Shown one piece after another: positions 16,306 to 24,705 of a stretch of 32,528 nt of DNA. The notes beneath the pieces are model-generated. The model had not been told where the DNA came from. It saw only the letters and a list, made by a program, of their open reading frames with translations, and did not search any database. How positions within the stretch are numbered: position 1 is the first letter of the stretch; every line of letters starts with the position of its first letter. Origin of the DNA: Pseudomonadota bacterium (GTDB taxonomy: Bacteria; Desulfobacterota; Desulfovibrionia; Desulfovibrionales; Desulfovibrionaceae); contig JAEYOJ010000063.1 in NCBI GenBank assembly GCA_023411815.1, forward strand, positions 1-32,528, written 5' to 3'. The position numbers were made by a program, and so were the translations under genes.

Positions 16306-17043
16306 CGACTCCGTTCCGCCGTCCTCTTCCCTGTGGGATTTGTACTTGACCTCGGACTGCACGCTCCAGATGCGCCGGACTTCTTCATGGCGCTCCTGGA
16401 GCACCTGCCGCACCTCGCTCGGCACCAGAAAGACGATGGACCGGCCGTCCAGGAAACGAAGCCGGATGTCCGTGGCGCTCACGTCCAGGCCCGGCGCGTG
16501 CACATACTGCAAGAGATTGCCGCCGGGCAGCCGCCAGCAGGCCTGCCGGTCATCCCGCTGCACGAAGTGCGCGCAGGCGGACAGGCGTTCGGCCTCGGGC
16601 CAGAACTGCGGCACGAATTCCGCCACGGCCTGCAGGTCCTTGCCGAAGCGCGGCACCACGACCAGATTGGCCAGCATGTGCAGCTCGCGCCCCCGGTGCC
16701 ACAGGTCGAGCAGGAGCAGGTCGCTGGCCCCGAGAATGAAAAAGAGTTCCGCCTCCGGCAGGATATCCCGATAGGCCGACAAGGTGCGGTGCGTGTAGGA
16801 CGGCTCCGGGAGCAGGGCCTCCAAGTCGTTGAGGGCAAGGCCGGGAGCCTGGCGCACGGCGGCCTTGATGATCAGGCAGCGCAGCCAGAACGGCAGGAGG
16901 TCGCCGGCCTCCTTGTGCGGCGGCGAGGCCACGGGCACCATGTCCACCCGGTCGAGCCCCAGGGCCTCGCGGACCTCGATGGCGATGCGCAGGTGTCCGA
17001 CGTGGACCGGGTTGAAGCTGCCGCCGAAGATGCCCAGGCGCAT
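16303..17043 (-). CDS. nadD: Nicotinate-nucleotide adenylyltransferase
   Basis: A 246-residue enzyme making nicotinate adenine dinucleotide from NaMN and ATP. The nucleotidyltransferase signature is GGSFNPVHVGH at 7-17 (His14, His17). It has the family's PSYTHRTL, LGASDLLLLDLWH and VSATDIR (the ISSTxIR position). It is 30-40 residues longer than most NadD proteins because of a charged C-terminal tail (RIWSVQSEVKYKSHREEDGG). Its ATG overlaps the proA TGA by one base. The stop codon lies in a dispersed 22-bp element. Confidence 0.95.
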   Translation of the reverse strand: MRLGIFGGSFNPVHVGHLRIAIEVREALGLDRVDMVPVASPPHKEAGDLLPFWLRCLIIKAAVRQAPGLALNDLEALLPEPSYTHRTLSAYRDILPEAELFFILGASDLLLLDLWHRGRELHMLANLVVVPRFGKDLQAVAEFVPQFWPEAERLSACAHFVQRDDRQACWRLPGGNLLQYVHAPGLDVSATDIRLRFLDGRSIVFLVPSEVRQVLQERHEEVRRIWSVQSEVKYKSHREEDGGTES

Positions 17044-18302
17044 CAGGTCCGGACCTGCCCCTTGCCCAGGACCACGTACTTTGAGCTGGTCAGCTCGCGG
17101 GCGCCCATGGGCCCGTAGGCGTGCAGCTTGGAGGTGGAGATGCCGATCTCCGCGCCCAGGCCCAATTCGCCGCCGTCATTGAAGCGCGAGGAGGCGTTGG
17201 CCGCGACCATGGAGGCGTCCACCTCGCGCAGGAAACGCATGATGCGCTCGTGGTCGCGGGAGACGATGACCTCGGTGTGGTTGGAGCCGTAACGCGCGAT
17301 GTGCTCCTGGGCCTCGTCCTGGCTGTCCACGACCTTCACGGCCATGATCAGGTCGTGGAATTCGAAGCCCCAGTCCGCGTCTTGCGCGGGCTTGGCCTGA
17401 CGGCCCAAAAGCGCCTGGGCCCGGGGGCAAGCGCGGAATTCCACGCCGGCCCCGCCGAGCCTGGCGGCGACCTTGGGCAGGAACTTTTCGGCCTCGGCCG
17501 CATGCACGAGCAGGCCCTCCAGGGCGTTGCAGACCCCCGGCCGCTGGCACTTGCCGTTGAAGACGATCTCCAGGGCCTGCTCCAGGTCCGCGCCCTGGTC
17601 CACATAGGCGTGGCACACGCCCTTGTAGTGCTTGAGCACGGGCATGGTGGCCTGCTCCACCACGGCGCGGATGAGCCCTTCGCCGCCGCGCGGGATGACC
17701 ACGTCGATGAGGTCGTCCATCTTGAGCAGGGCCGCCACGGCGGCGCGCTCCGTGGTGGGCACGAACGTGGCCGCGGCTGCCGGCAGCCCGGCCTTGGCCA
17801 GAGCCTGGCCCAGCATGGAGGCCAGCAGCGTGTTGGAGTGGAAGGCCTCGGAGCCGCCTCGCAGGACGACCGCGTTGCCGGCCTTGAGGCACAGGATGGC
17901 CGCGTCCACGGTCACGTTGGGCCGGGACTCGTAGATCATGCAGATGACGCCCAGGGGGATGCGCATGCGCCCCACGAGCAGGCCATTGGGCCGCTGCCAC
18001 ATGGTCTCGATGGCGCCCACCGGATCGTCCTGGGCCGCCACTTCGCGGCAGGCCTGGATCATGGAGTCCACGACCCTGGCCGTGATGGTCAGACGGTCGA
18101 TCTTGGGCTCGTCCAGGCCGTTCTGCCTGGCCAGCCGCACATCCTCGGCATTGGCGGCGTAGATATCCTCGCGCCGTGCGTCGAGCATCTCCGCCAGGGT
18201 CGAAAGGGCCTCGTTCTTGGCCGCTCCGCCGGCCTTTGCCATGCCTCGGGCCGCCTGCTTGGCCGCCTCGGCCAGCGCGCGCATCTGCTTAGTAAGATCC
18301 AT
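17043..18302 (-). CDS. proA: Gamma-glutamyl phosphate reductase
   Basis: A 419-residue NADPH-dependent enzyme reducing gamma-glutamyl phosphate to glutamate semialdehyde for proline synthesis. It has PLGVICMIYESRPNVTVDAA, LRGGSEAFHSN, the catalytic-Cys region CQRPGVCNALEGLL near 250-265, and SRFNDGGELGLGAEIGISTSKLHA (in parts). ATG 18302 has GGAG with 6-nt spacing; an in-frame ATG at 18314 lacks one. No proB is present in the window. Confidence 0.96.
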   Translation of the reverse strand: MDLTKQMRALAEAAKQAARGMAKAGGAAKNEALSTLAEMLDARREDIYAANAEDVRLARQNGLDEPKIDRLTITARVVDSMIQACREVAAQDDPVGAIETMWQRPNGLLVGRMRIPLGVICMIYESRPNVTVDAAILCLKAGNAVVLRGGSEAFHSNTLLASMLGQALAKAGLPAAAATFVPTTERAAVAALLKMDDLIDVVIPRGGEGLIRAVVEQATMPVLKHYKGVCHAYVDQGADLEQALEIVFNGKCQRPGVCNALEGLLVHAAEAEKFLPKVAARLGGAGVEFRACPRAQALLGRQAKPAQDADWGFEFHDLIMAVKVVDSQDEAQEHIARYGSNHTEVIVSRDHERIMRFLREVDASMVAANASSRFNDGGELGLGAEIGISTSKLHAYGPMGARELTSSKYVVLGKGQVRT

Positions 18303-18437
18303 GCTCGTCTCCATGGGACTGGTCGTTCTTCCGGTGGTTTAGCAGACCACGGCGGGAAACGCCACCCGACCGTAGGCAGGGCACGCGGAAAACCCTGGAC
18401 GCTTTTGTAAACGGTTGAGAAAACGCACTCCGTCTCT

Positions 18438-18465
18438 TTGTCAAAACATATAAATATGTTATTAT
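18438..18465 (+). promoter_or_regulatory. Promoter with operator-like palindrome (TPR-iorAB)
   Basis: TTGTCA (18438-18443), a 16-bp spacer and TATTAT (18460-18465) form a good sigma-70-type promoter in an AT-rich patch. The spacer contains the perfect palindrome AACATAT-AA-ATATGTT at 18445-18460, which touches the -10. A bound dimeric regulator there would block polymerase. Confidence 0.6.
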
Positions 18466-18583
18466 TCTTGCGGACTGATGGGGCGGGAAGGCTTCAGGAT
18501 TATTTTGATCTTTTTGTCATTTGGCCGTACAACCGTTCCCTCGCACCAGCGTAATTGAAAACAAATCCGAAGGAGCCTCTGAC

Positions 18584-19252
18584 ATGGCTGACAAGCAACC
18601 CGTGCAGCCCGACTCCGGCCTGACCGCGGCCGTCGAACACGACGAGCTGCACCCCATCCTGCACTTCCTGTCCAGCAATCTCAAGGCCATAGCCTTGGCG
18701 GTGGGCGGGATACTCCTGATCGTGGCCCTGGTATCGGGTTACAAATCCTGGCGGGAAACCCGCCTGGCGGACGCCAGGGAAGAGCTGGGCAAACTCGTGG
18801 CCGCCAACGGCAGCAATCGCCTGGCCGACCTGCAAGCCTTTGCCGGCCAGGCTCCCTCGGCCATGCGCACGGCGGCCCTGCTCGAGCTTGCCCGCGCCGC
18901 CGTCGAGGAAGAAGATCAGGCCGTCGCCCTGGAGACCTTCCGCAAGCTGCGCGATGTCGCCGACGGCGAACTGCGCGCCACGGCCGAATTGGGCATGGCC
19001 AACGCGCTCGTGGACATGGGAAAGCCCGCGGAGGCCCTGCAGAGCCTCAAGGCCGCCTCCGGCATCCCCGAAGCCTACAAGGCTTCCCTGGCCCGCACGC
19101 GCGCCCAGGCCGCCGAAGCCGCCGGCCAGTTGAACGAGGCCGTCGCCGCCTATGAGGAACTTCGCGAACTGGAGCCCGCCAACGCGGAATTCATCGCGGC
19201 CAAGCTCTCCGGTCTGCAGGCCAGACAGGCCCAGGCCGCACCCGCCTCCTAA
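18584..19252 (+). CDS. Membrane-anchored TPR protein (TPR_21/YfgM-like)
   Basis: A 222-residue protein. The cytoplasmic N-terminus is followed by one membrane helix (35-53, AIALAVGGILLIVALVSGY), then Ala-rich helical repeats resembling tetratricopeptides to the end. The layout matches YfgM-type proteins that work with the periplasmic chaperone network or Sec translocon. ATG 18584 has GAAGGAG 8 nt upstream. It is 18 nt upstream of iorA and shares its promoter, an association without obvious functional logic. Confidence 0.85.
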   Translation: MADKQPVQPDSGLTAAVEHDELHPILHFLSSNLKAIALAVGGILLIVALVSGYKSWRETRLADAREELGKLVAANGSNRLADLQAFAGQAPSAMRTAALLELARAAVEEEDQAVALETFRKLRDVADGELRATAELGMANALVDMGKPAEALQSLKAASGIPEAYKASLARTRAQAAEAAGQLNEAVAAYEELRELEPANAEFIAAKLSGLQARQAQAAPAS

Positions 19253-19270
19253 TTCCAAGGAATAAACGAC

Positions 19271-21163
19271 ATGAGCAAGCCAATCCTTGCCGGCAAGGCC
19301 GGCGAAACACACCTGCTGCTGGGCAACGAGGCCATCGTGCGCGGCGCGCTGGAAGCGGGCATCGACGTGGTGACCTGCTACCCCGGCACGCCCTCCTCCG
19401 AAGTCCCGGACACCTTTTTTGCCCTGGGCGGGGACGACTACTATTTCGAGTACTCGGTGAACGAGAAGGTCGCCCTGGAAGTGGGCGGCGGCGCGACCCT
19501 GGCCGGGGCCATGACCCTGGTGACCATGAAGCACGTGGGCGTGAACGTGGCCGCTGACCCGCTCATGACCCTGGCCTACATCGGCACGCCCGGCGGCCTG
19601 GTGCTCCTGTCCGCCGACGACCCCGGCTGCCACTCCAGCCAGAACGAGCAGGACAACCGCTACTACGCCCGCCTGGCCGGCATGCCCTGCTTCGAGCCGG
19701 CCACGGCCCAGGAAGCCAAGGACATGGTCCGCGAGACCCTGCTCCTGTCCAGGCAATGGCAGCAGCCCGTGCTGCTGCGCACGACCACCCGGCTCAACCA
19801 TCTGCGCGGCCCCGTCGCCTTCGGCGAACGCGCGACCAAGCAGGCTCCGGCCGGCTTTCAGAAGAATCCCCGGCGTTTCGTGCCCATCCCGGCCGTGGCC
19901 CGCGTGCGCCATGGCGAGCTGCTCAAGAAGCTGGCCGAGGCCGCCGAAACCTCCGAGTCCACATCCTGGAACCGCGTGCACGGCGAAGGGAAAGTGGGCG
20001 TGATCGCCTCGGGCATCAGCCGGGCCTACCTGGCGGACGCGCTGCAGGACCCGGCCCTGGCTAACAAGGTCCGCGTGTTCGAGCTCGGCATGAGCTGGCC
20101 CCTGCCCGAGAAGAGCCTGCTCTCCTTCATGTCCGACCTGCAGACGCTGCTCGTGCTCGAAGAGGGCGAGCCGATCCTGGAGAACGAAATACGCGCCCTG
20201 GTCCAGCGCAGCGGCCAGGCCTGCAAGGACCTGGACATCCGCGGCAAGGGTACCGCCGGGCTCTCGCGCATGGGCGAGTATGCCACCGGGCCTGTACGCC
20301 GCGCCCTGGCGGAAGTCCTCGGCGTGAGCCTGCCGGACGGCCTCCCGGGCCAGCAGGGCCCGGCGACCTGCGCCGCGCCCGGAAACCTGCCCCAGCGGCC
20401 GCCCAACCTGTGCGCAGGCTGCCCGCACCGGGCCACGTACTTCGCCGTGCGCAAGATCTTCGGCGACAACGCCGTGTACTCCTCGGACATCGGCTGCTAC
20501 ACCCTGGGCATCCTGCCGCCACTGTCGGCCGCGGACTTCCTGCTGTGCATGGGTTCGAGCATCTCGTCCGGCACCGGCGTGTCCAAGGCCTCGGGCCAGA
20601 CCACGGTGGCCTTCATCGGCGACTCGACCTTCTATCACTCCGGCATCACCGGGCTGGTCAACGCCGTGTTCAACAAGCACGACATTCTGGTGGTCATCGT
20701 GGACAACCGCACCACGGCCATGACCGGCCACCAGCCCAACCCCGGCGTGGACGTGACCATCCAGGGCACCTGCGATTCCCAGGTGGACATCGAGGCCATC
20801 GTGCGCGGCTGCGGCGTGTGCAACGTCAAGACGGTCAACCCGCTCAAGCTCAAGGCCTTCAGCCAGGCCCTGGAAGAGATGAAGGCCGCTAGCGGCGTGC
20901 GCGTGCTCATCGCCCGCGAGGCCTGTCCCCTGCACGCCCGCAGGCTTGAGGGCCGCAAGGTCACCCGCGTGGCCTACGTGGCCCAGCAGGGCGAAGACGT
21001 GCGGGCCTGCCTGGAAACTCTGGCTTGCCCGGCATTTTCCCTGGTCGGCGGGGCCGGCGGCGAGGTGCGCATCGACGAGGACCAGTGTTCGGGATGCATG
21101 GTCTGCCTGCAGATGGCGCCCGGCATCAAAACAAAGGAACGGGCCAAGGGGAGGGGCGAGTAA
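19271..21163 (+). CDS. iorA: Indolepyruvate:ferredoxin oxidoreductase, alpha subunit
   Basis: A 630-residue subunit of the TPP- and ferredoxin-dependent oxidation of aryl 2-oxoacids to aryl-acetyl-CoA. It has the N-terminal GNEAIVRGALEAG pyrimidine-binding part (CYPGTPSSEV), LCAGCPHR, and the TPP/Mg motif GDSTFYHSGITGLVNAV near 450 continuing to VDN. The C-terminus is atypical: CSGCMVC has three Cys, the fourth ligand position (usually C-P) is Ala-Pro, and the second cluster motif is absent. The TAA overlaps the iorB ATG (TAATG). Confidence 0.95.
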   Translation: MSKPILAGKAGETHLLLGNEAIVRGALEAGIDVVTCYPGTPSSEVPDTFFALGGDDYYFEYSVNEKVALEVGGGATLAGAMTLVTMKHVGVNVAADPLMTLAYIGTPGGLVLLSADDPGCHSSQNEQDNRYYARLAGMPCFEPATAQEAKDMVRETLLLSRQWQQPVLLRTTTRLNHLRGPVAFGERATKQAPAGFQKNPRRFVPIPAVARVRHGELLKKLAEAAETSESTSWNRVHGEGKVGVIASGISRAYLADALQDPALANKVRVFELGMSWPLPEKSLLSFMSDLQTLLVLEEGEPILENEIRALVQRSGQACKDLDIRGKGTAGLSRMGEYATGPVRRALAEVLGVSLPDGLPGQQGPATCAAPGNLPQRPPNLCAGCPHRATYFAVRKIFGDNAVYSSDIGCYTLGILPPLSAADFLLCMGSSISSGTGVSKASGQTTVAFIGDSTFYHSGITGLVNAVFNKHDILVVIVDNRTTAMTGHQPNPGVDVTIQGTCDSQVDIEAIVRGCGVCNVKTVNPLKLKAFSQALEEMKAASGVRVLIAREACPLHARRLEGRKVTRVAYVAQQGEDVRACLETLACPAFSLVGGAGGEVRIDEDQCSGCMVCLQMAPGIKTKERAKGRGE

Positions 21164-21762
21164 TGGCCAAGGACAAGGTGCGAATCCTGCTGACCGGCGT
21201 GGGCGGCCAAGGCACGCTCACGGCCACGAAGATCCTGGCCGAAGCGGCCCTGGACAAGGGCCTGCTCGTCACGGCCGGAGAGATCCACGGCATGGCCCAG
21301 CGCGGCGGCGTGGTGGAGTCCGCAGTGCTCATCGGCGGCTGGCTGAGCCCCAAGCTCGGCCATGGAGAGGCCGACGTGCTGCTGGGCTTCGAGCCCCTGG
21401 AAACCCTGCGCGCCCTGCCCTATCTGGCGCCGGGCGGCATCGTTGTCTCCAGTTCCGAGCCGATCATGCCCATCGGCGTGTCTCTTGGCCGCGAGAGCTA
21501 TCCCGCTCTGGCCGACATCGAGGCCAAGACCAGACAGTGCGCGGCGAGCGCCCATTTCCTGCCCTGCCTGAGCCTGGGCCGCCAGGCAGGCACGGTGCAG
21601 AGCGCCAACATGGTGCTCCTGGGCGCGATGTGCGCCCTGGGGCTCGCCCCTTTGAGCCTCGATGACCTCAAGGCGACCATGTCCCGCAGGCTCAAGGCCC
21701 GTTTCCTGGAGATCAACAACAAGGCCGTCGAACTCGGCGCCGCCGCCGTGAAGCCAGCCTAA
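21163..21762 (+). CDS. iorB: Indolepyruvate:ferredoxin oxidoreductase, beta subunit
   Basis: A 199-residue gamma-type 2-oxoacid oxidoreductase domain. It has GVGGQGTLTATKILAEAA at 12-29, EIHGMAQRGGVVES and LLGFEPLETLRALPYL, typical of IorB. The start overlaps the iorA stop, with GGGAGGGGCG upstream. It pairs with IorA to form the heterodimer that transfers electrons to ferredoxin. Confidence 0.95.
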   Translation: MAKDKVRILLTGVGGQGTLTATKILAEAALDKGLLVTAGEIHGMAQRGGVVESAVLIGGWLSPKLGHGEADVLLGFEPLETLRALPYLAPGGIVVSSSEPIMPIGVSLGRESYPALADIEAKTRQCAASAHFLPCLSLGRQAGTVQSANMVLLGAMCALGLAPLSLDDLKATMSRRLKARFLEINNKAVELGAAAVKPA

Positions 21763-21776
21763 CCGGACACCCCCCT

Positions 21777-23357
21777 ATGGATCTGATCAAAAGCACGGAT
21801 GCCGCCAATTACCTGCGGGCCCTTCGTCAGATGATGGACGAGATGGGCCCTCACGCGGCGCTGCAGCCGAGCATGAAGAGACTGCTGGAGATAATGGCGG
21901 AGACCTTCGGCTACAAGCGCGCCTTTCTGGCCATCTTCGACACCGACACGGGCACGCTCAAGATCGGCCTGACCTACAGCCAGCCCAAGGTCACCCAGGC
22001 CACCTACACTCCGGGCCAGGGCATCATCGGCCAGGTCTTCCAGACCGGCCGCCCCATCGTCATCCCGCGCATGAAGGACCACGCGGAGTTCCTGAACAAG
22101 GCCTTCGGCCGCAGCCAGGATGAGCTGGCCAGCCTGGCCTTCATCAGCGTGCCGGTGCTTCTGACCGCGCGCTCGGGAGAACGCGAGGCCCTGGGGACCC
22201 TGAGCGTGGACATGCCGACCGTGCCCCAGGAGATCCTGGACTCGCACTGCCAGTTCCTGGAGATCGTGGCCGGCCTGGTGGCCACGCAGGTGGCCCGCCT
22301 GCAGGAGGAGATGGCCCTGCAGCGCCATCTCGTGGCCCAGGGCCTCATGATGCACCAGGCGGGCGAGGTCAACATCTCCACGCCGGACATCGTGGCCACG
22401 TCCAAGTCCATGCGTCTGGTCCTGCAGCAGGTGGCCCAGGTGGCTCCCAGCAGGGCCACGGTGCTCCTGCGCGGCGAATCGGGCACGGGCAAGGAACTGC
22501 TGGCCGAGGCCATCCACGCCGGCAGCCCGCGCAAGGACAAGCCGCTCATCAAGCTCAACTGCGCGGCCCTGCCCTCGGAACTCATCGAAAGCGAGCTGTT
22601 CGGCCACGAGAAAGGAGCCTTCACGGGCGCCGTGGCCGTCAAGAAGGGTCTGTTCGAATTGGGCCACAAGGGCAGCCTGTTCCTGGACGAGATCGGGGAA
22701 CTGTCCCTGGAGGCCCAGGCCAAGGTGCTGCGGGCCATCCAGGAGAAGGAGATTCAGCGCCTGGGCAGCGAGCAGACCATCAGCGTGGACGTGCGGCTCA
22801 TCACGGCCACGCACCAGCCGCTGGAGGAGCTGCTGACCGAGGGGCGCTTCCGCGAAGACCTCTACTACCGCATCAACGTATTCCCTATCTTCATTCCTTC
22901 CCTGCGCGAGCGGCGCGAGGACATCCTGCCCATCGCCGAACACTTCCTGGCGTCCTTCGCCCAGGAGTACGCCAAGAAGATAAAGCGCATCTCCACCCCG
23001 GCCATCGACCTGCTCGTGCAGTACCATTGGCCGGGCAACGTGCGCGAGCTGCGCAACTGCATGGAGCGCGCCGTGCTCGTCTGCGACGAGGAGGTCATCC
23101 GCTCCTACCATCTGCCGCCCACGCTGCAGACCGCGGAGAGCTCGGCCACCGATTCCAGCCTGTCCTTCGGCGAGTCCGTGGCCAAGTTCGAGCAGGAGAT
23201 CCTCGTGGATGCGCTCAAGAAGGCCAAGGGCAACATGCTCCAGGCCGCGCGCGACCTGCGCGTCTCCTACCGCATCGTGAACTATAAGGTGAAGAAGTAC
23301 CGCATCGACCCCAAGAAATTCACGGGCAGCCTGCGCCGCCGCAGGAGCCCGGCATGA
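21777..23357 (+). CDS. Sigma-54-dependent activator, GAF-AAA+-Fis (NifA-like)
   Basis: A 526-residue activator. An N-terminal GAF domain (about 30-175) is followed by a central AAA+ domain with Walker A GESGTGKE (about 232), the sigma-54 contact loop GAFTGA (about 280), Walker B LFLDEIGEL and arginine-finger region. The C-terminal Fis-type helix-turn-helix (about 480-515) reads LKKAKGNMLQAARDLRVSYRIVNYKVKKY. The GAF domain implies a small ligand rather than phosphorylation. It starts 14 nt after iorB, so it may sense aromatic 2-oxoacid status; that is inference. No sigma-54 promoter was found nearby. Confidence 0.94.
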   Translation: MDLIKSTDAANYLRALRQMMDEMGPHAALQPSMKRLLEIMAETFGYKRAFLAIFDTDTGTLKIGLTYSQPKVTQATYTPGQGIIGQVFQTGRPIVIPRMKDHAEFLNKAFGRSQDELASLAFISVPVLLTARSGEREALGTLSVDMPTVPQEILDSHCQFLEIVAGLVATQVARLQEEMALQRHLVAQGLMMHQAGEVNISTPDIVATSKSMRLVLQQVAQVAPSRATVLLRGESGTGKELLAEAIHAGSPRKDKPLIKLNCAALPSELIESELFGHEKGAFTGAVAVKKGLFELGHKGSLFLDEIGELSLEAQAKVLRAIQEKEIQRLGSEQTISVDVRLITATHQPLEELLTEGRFREDLYYRINVFPIFIPSLRERREDILPIAEHFLASFAQEYAKKIKRISTPAIDLLVQYHWPGNVRELRNCMERAVLVCDEEVIRSYHLPPTLQTAESSATDSSLSFGESVAKFEQEILVDALKKAKGNMLQAARDLRVSYRIVNYKVKKYRIDPKKFTGSLRRRRSPA

Positions 23358-23367
23358 CGTGATGCGC

Positions 23368-23403
23368 CGGCGCGCCGGAGGGGCTTTCCCGTCCGGCGCG
23401 CCG
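23368..23403 (+). terminator. Hairpin after the sigma-54 activator
   Basis: CGGCGCGCCGG (23368-23378) and CCGGCGCGCCG (23393-23403) form an 11-bp stem, continued inside by GGG/CCC. There is no T-run. It may be a partial terminator or mRNA stabiliser between the activator and the next gene. Confidence 0.5.
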
Positions 23404-23419
23404 CCATCCACCCCGCGCC

Positions 23420-23734
23420 ATGATTCCCCGAGCGACCCTGCGCAAACACATCGAAGCCCTGGAACAGGGCCGGCTCACGGCCATCCCCGAACTGGTGAAC
23501 GACCTCAAGCTTCACCAGAGCCTGCTCTTCTTCGACTGGGCGGCCTGGCACAAGGAAGCCTACCGCCTGCTGTCGGAGCGTAAGCTCATCGACGAGGCGG
23601 ACCGCGACACGACCGTGCGGCTCGTGACCTTCCTTGTGCGTTCCGACCAGTACCGCCCGGGCACCCTGAGCCGTGCGGTGCGGCGGGGCAGCGCCCTGGC
23701 CGTGCTGCGCCGGCTGGAGCGCTTTTTGTCTTGA
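23420..23734 (+). CDS. Small DUF6508-like protein
   Basis: A 104-residue soluble protein of unknown function. The pattern LFFDWAAWHKEAYRLL ... TTVRLVTFLVRSDQYRPGTLSRAVRRGSALAVLRRLERFL resembles DUF6508 (conserved TxLVRxDRF and a small-residue/LRRL C-terminus); this is from memory and unverified. It has no signal or membrane segment. It follows the sigma-54 activator by 62 nt, separated by a hairpin. Confidence 0.7.
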   Translation: MIPRATLRKHIEALEQGRLTAIPELVNDLKLHQSLLFFDWAAWHKEAYRLLSERKLIDEADRDTTVRLVTFLVRSDQYRPGTLSRAVRRGSALAVLRRLERFLS

Positions 23735-23815
23735 GGGCGTTATTTCTAACAGCCGCATGGCCGGAATAGGACTATGCTCCGTTATATGGAGCAACCCTTA
23801 CCCGGAGCGCACCGC

Positions 23816-24607
23816 ATGCCGCCGTCCCGGAAACCTCTCCCCACGCTCGGCCGTTCCGGCCGTTGGATTCTAATCCTCCTGGCCTCCCTCGCCGTGCTGC
23901 TGGGTCCCGCCTGCGCTCCCCGCAACGCATCAAGCTCCATGGCCGAGGATACGCTGGTGGTCTCGCCGGCGCCGCCGCTGGTGCTCAGGGTGGACAAGGA
24001 GTTCATCTACGTCGGCGAGGTCAGCCTGGGGCCCGAGACGACGGGCGAACCCCTGGGCCTGACCCTGGAGGAACAGGTCTTCTTCGATGTGGACAAAGGC
24101 AACCGCGTGGTGCGCGCCATCACCATCGGCACGATGCTCCCGCCGGAAGGCGCGAGCTTCAACGATTTCATCTGGGTGCCCTCGGAACAGCTCGTCTACG
24201 GCGGCGAGGTCTTCGGAGGCATGGACTTCCGCGGCCGCACGGTGGCCGTGCCCGTGGACGAAACCTTCTACCTGCGCCAGCAAGCCGGCCTGAGCGGCTA
24301 CACCTTCCCCGACCTGCTGCTGGTGCGCGAACTGGGCCTGCTGGTGGACGATGCCGGCGTATTCCTCATCAGCTATGCCGAGGCCGTGGACGGCTCCCTG
24401 GAGGACTGGGAGTCGGTCAAGGCCCTGGACGACGAGCGCACGAGCCAGGTGCTGTCCATTGCCCAGCGGTTGCAGGGCAGCGTGCAGGCCGTCACGCCTT
24501 CGAACGGCCTGGACGGCGATGTCCCGGCCGGGGAGCCGGAAGACACCGAGGCCTCCGCCGGCCCGGCCTGCTACCCCGTCTACGACCCCGCAGCCTGTCC
24601 CATTTGA
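23816..24607 (+). CDS. Putative lipoprotein or secreted protein, unknown function
   Basis: A 263-residue protein. A basic N-terminus is followed by a hydrophobic stretch (RWILILLASLAVLL) and GPAC, a weak lipobox, suggesting envelope export. The rest is acidic with repeated beta-like strands and no recognised family; the tail ends in a Cys-containing SAGPACYPVYDPAACPI. ATG 23816 has GGAG 8 nt upstream; ATGs at 23774 and 23786 lack well-spaced sites. Confidence 0.75.
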   Translation: MPPSRKPLPTLGRSGRWILILLASLAVLLGPACAPRNASSSMAEDTLVVSPAPPLVLRVDKEFIYVGEVSLGPETTGEPLGLTLEEQVFFDVDKGNRVVRAITIGTMLPPEGASFNDFIWVPSEQLVYGGEVFGGMDFRGRTVAVPVDETFYLRQQAGLSGYTFPDLLLVRELGLLVDDAGVFLISYAEAVDGSLEDWESVKALDDERTSQVLSIAQRLQGSVQAVTPSNGLDGDVPAGEPEDTEASAGPACYPVYDPAACPI

Positions 24608-24659
24608 CCGGGGGCTTGATTTTCCGTATTCCCGACCCATATTTCCGTCCATCGTTGGA

Positions 24660-24680
24660 GCCTGGGCCCTGAACCCAGGC
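24660..24680. other. Short hairpin upstream of glnS
   Basis: GCCTGGG and CCCAGGC form a 7-bp stem around CCCTGAA, ending 25 nt before the glnS ATG. It could be a leader hairpin or weak terminator of the lipoprotein gene. There is no U-tract. Confidence 0.3.
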
Positions 24681-24705
24681 ATACACGCAACAAGAAGGAC
24701 TCCCA

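Noticed and set aside
18500..20935. Minus-strand open frame of about 811 codons opposite the TPR and iorA genes
   Set aside because: Same reason: the + strand carries recognised proteins and the antisense product has no domain.
21061..21163. Frameshift at the iorA end
   Set aside because: Neither alternative frame yields cluster cysteines, and the TAATG junction with iorB looks natural.
21759..23411. Minus-strand open frame of about 550 codons opposite the sigma-54 activator
   Set aside because: Shadow of the activator, with a composition typical of antisense frames.
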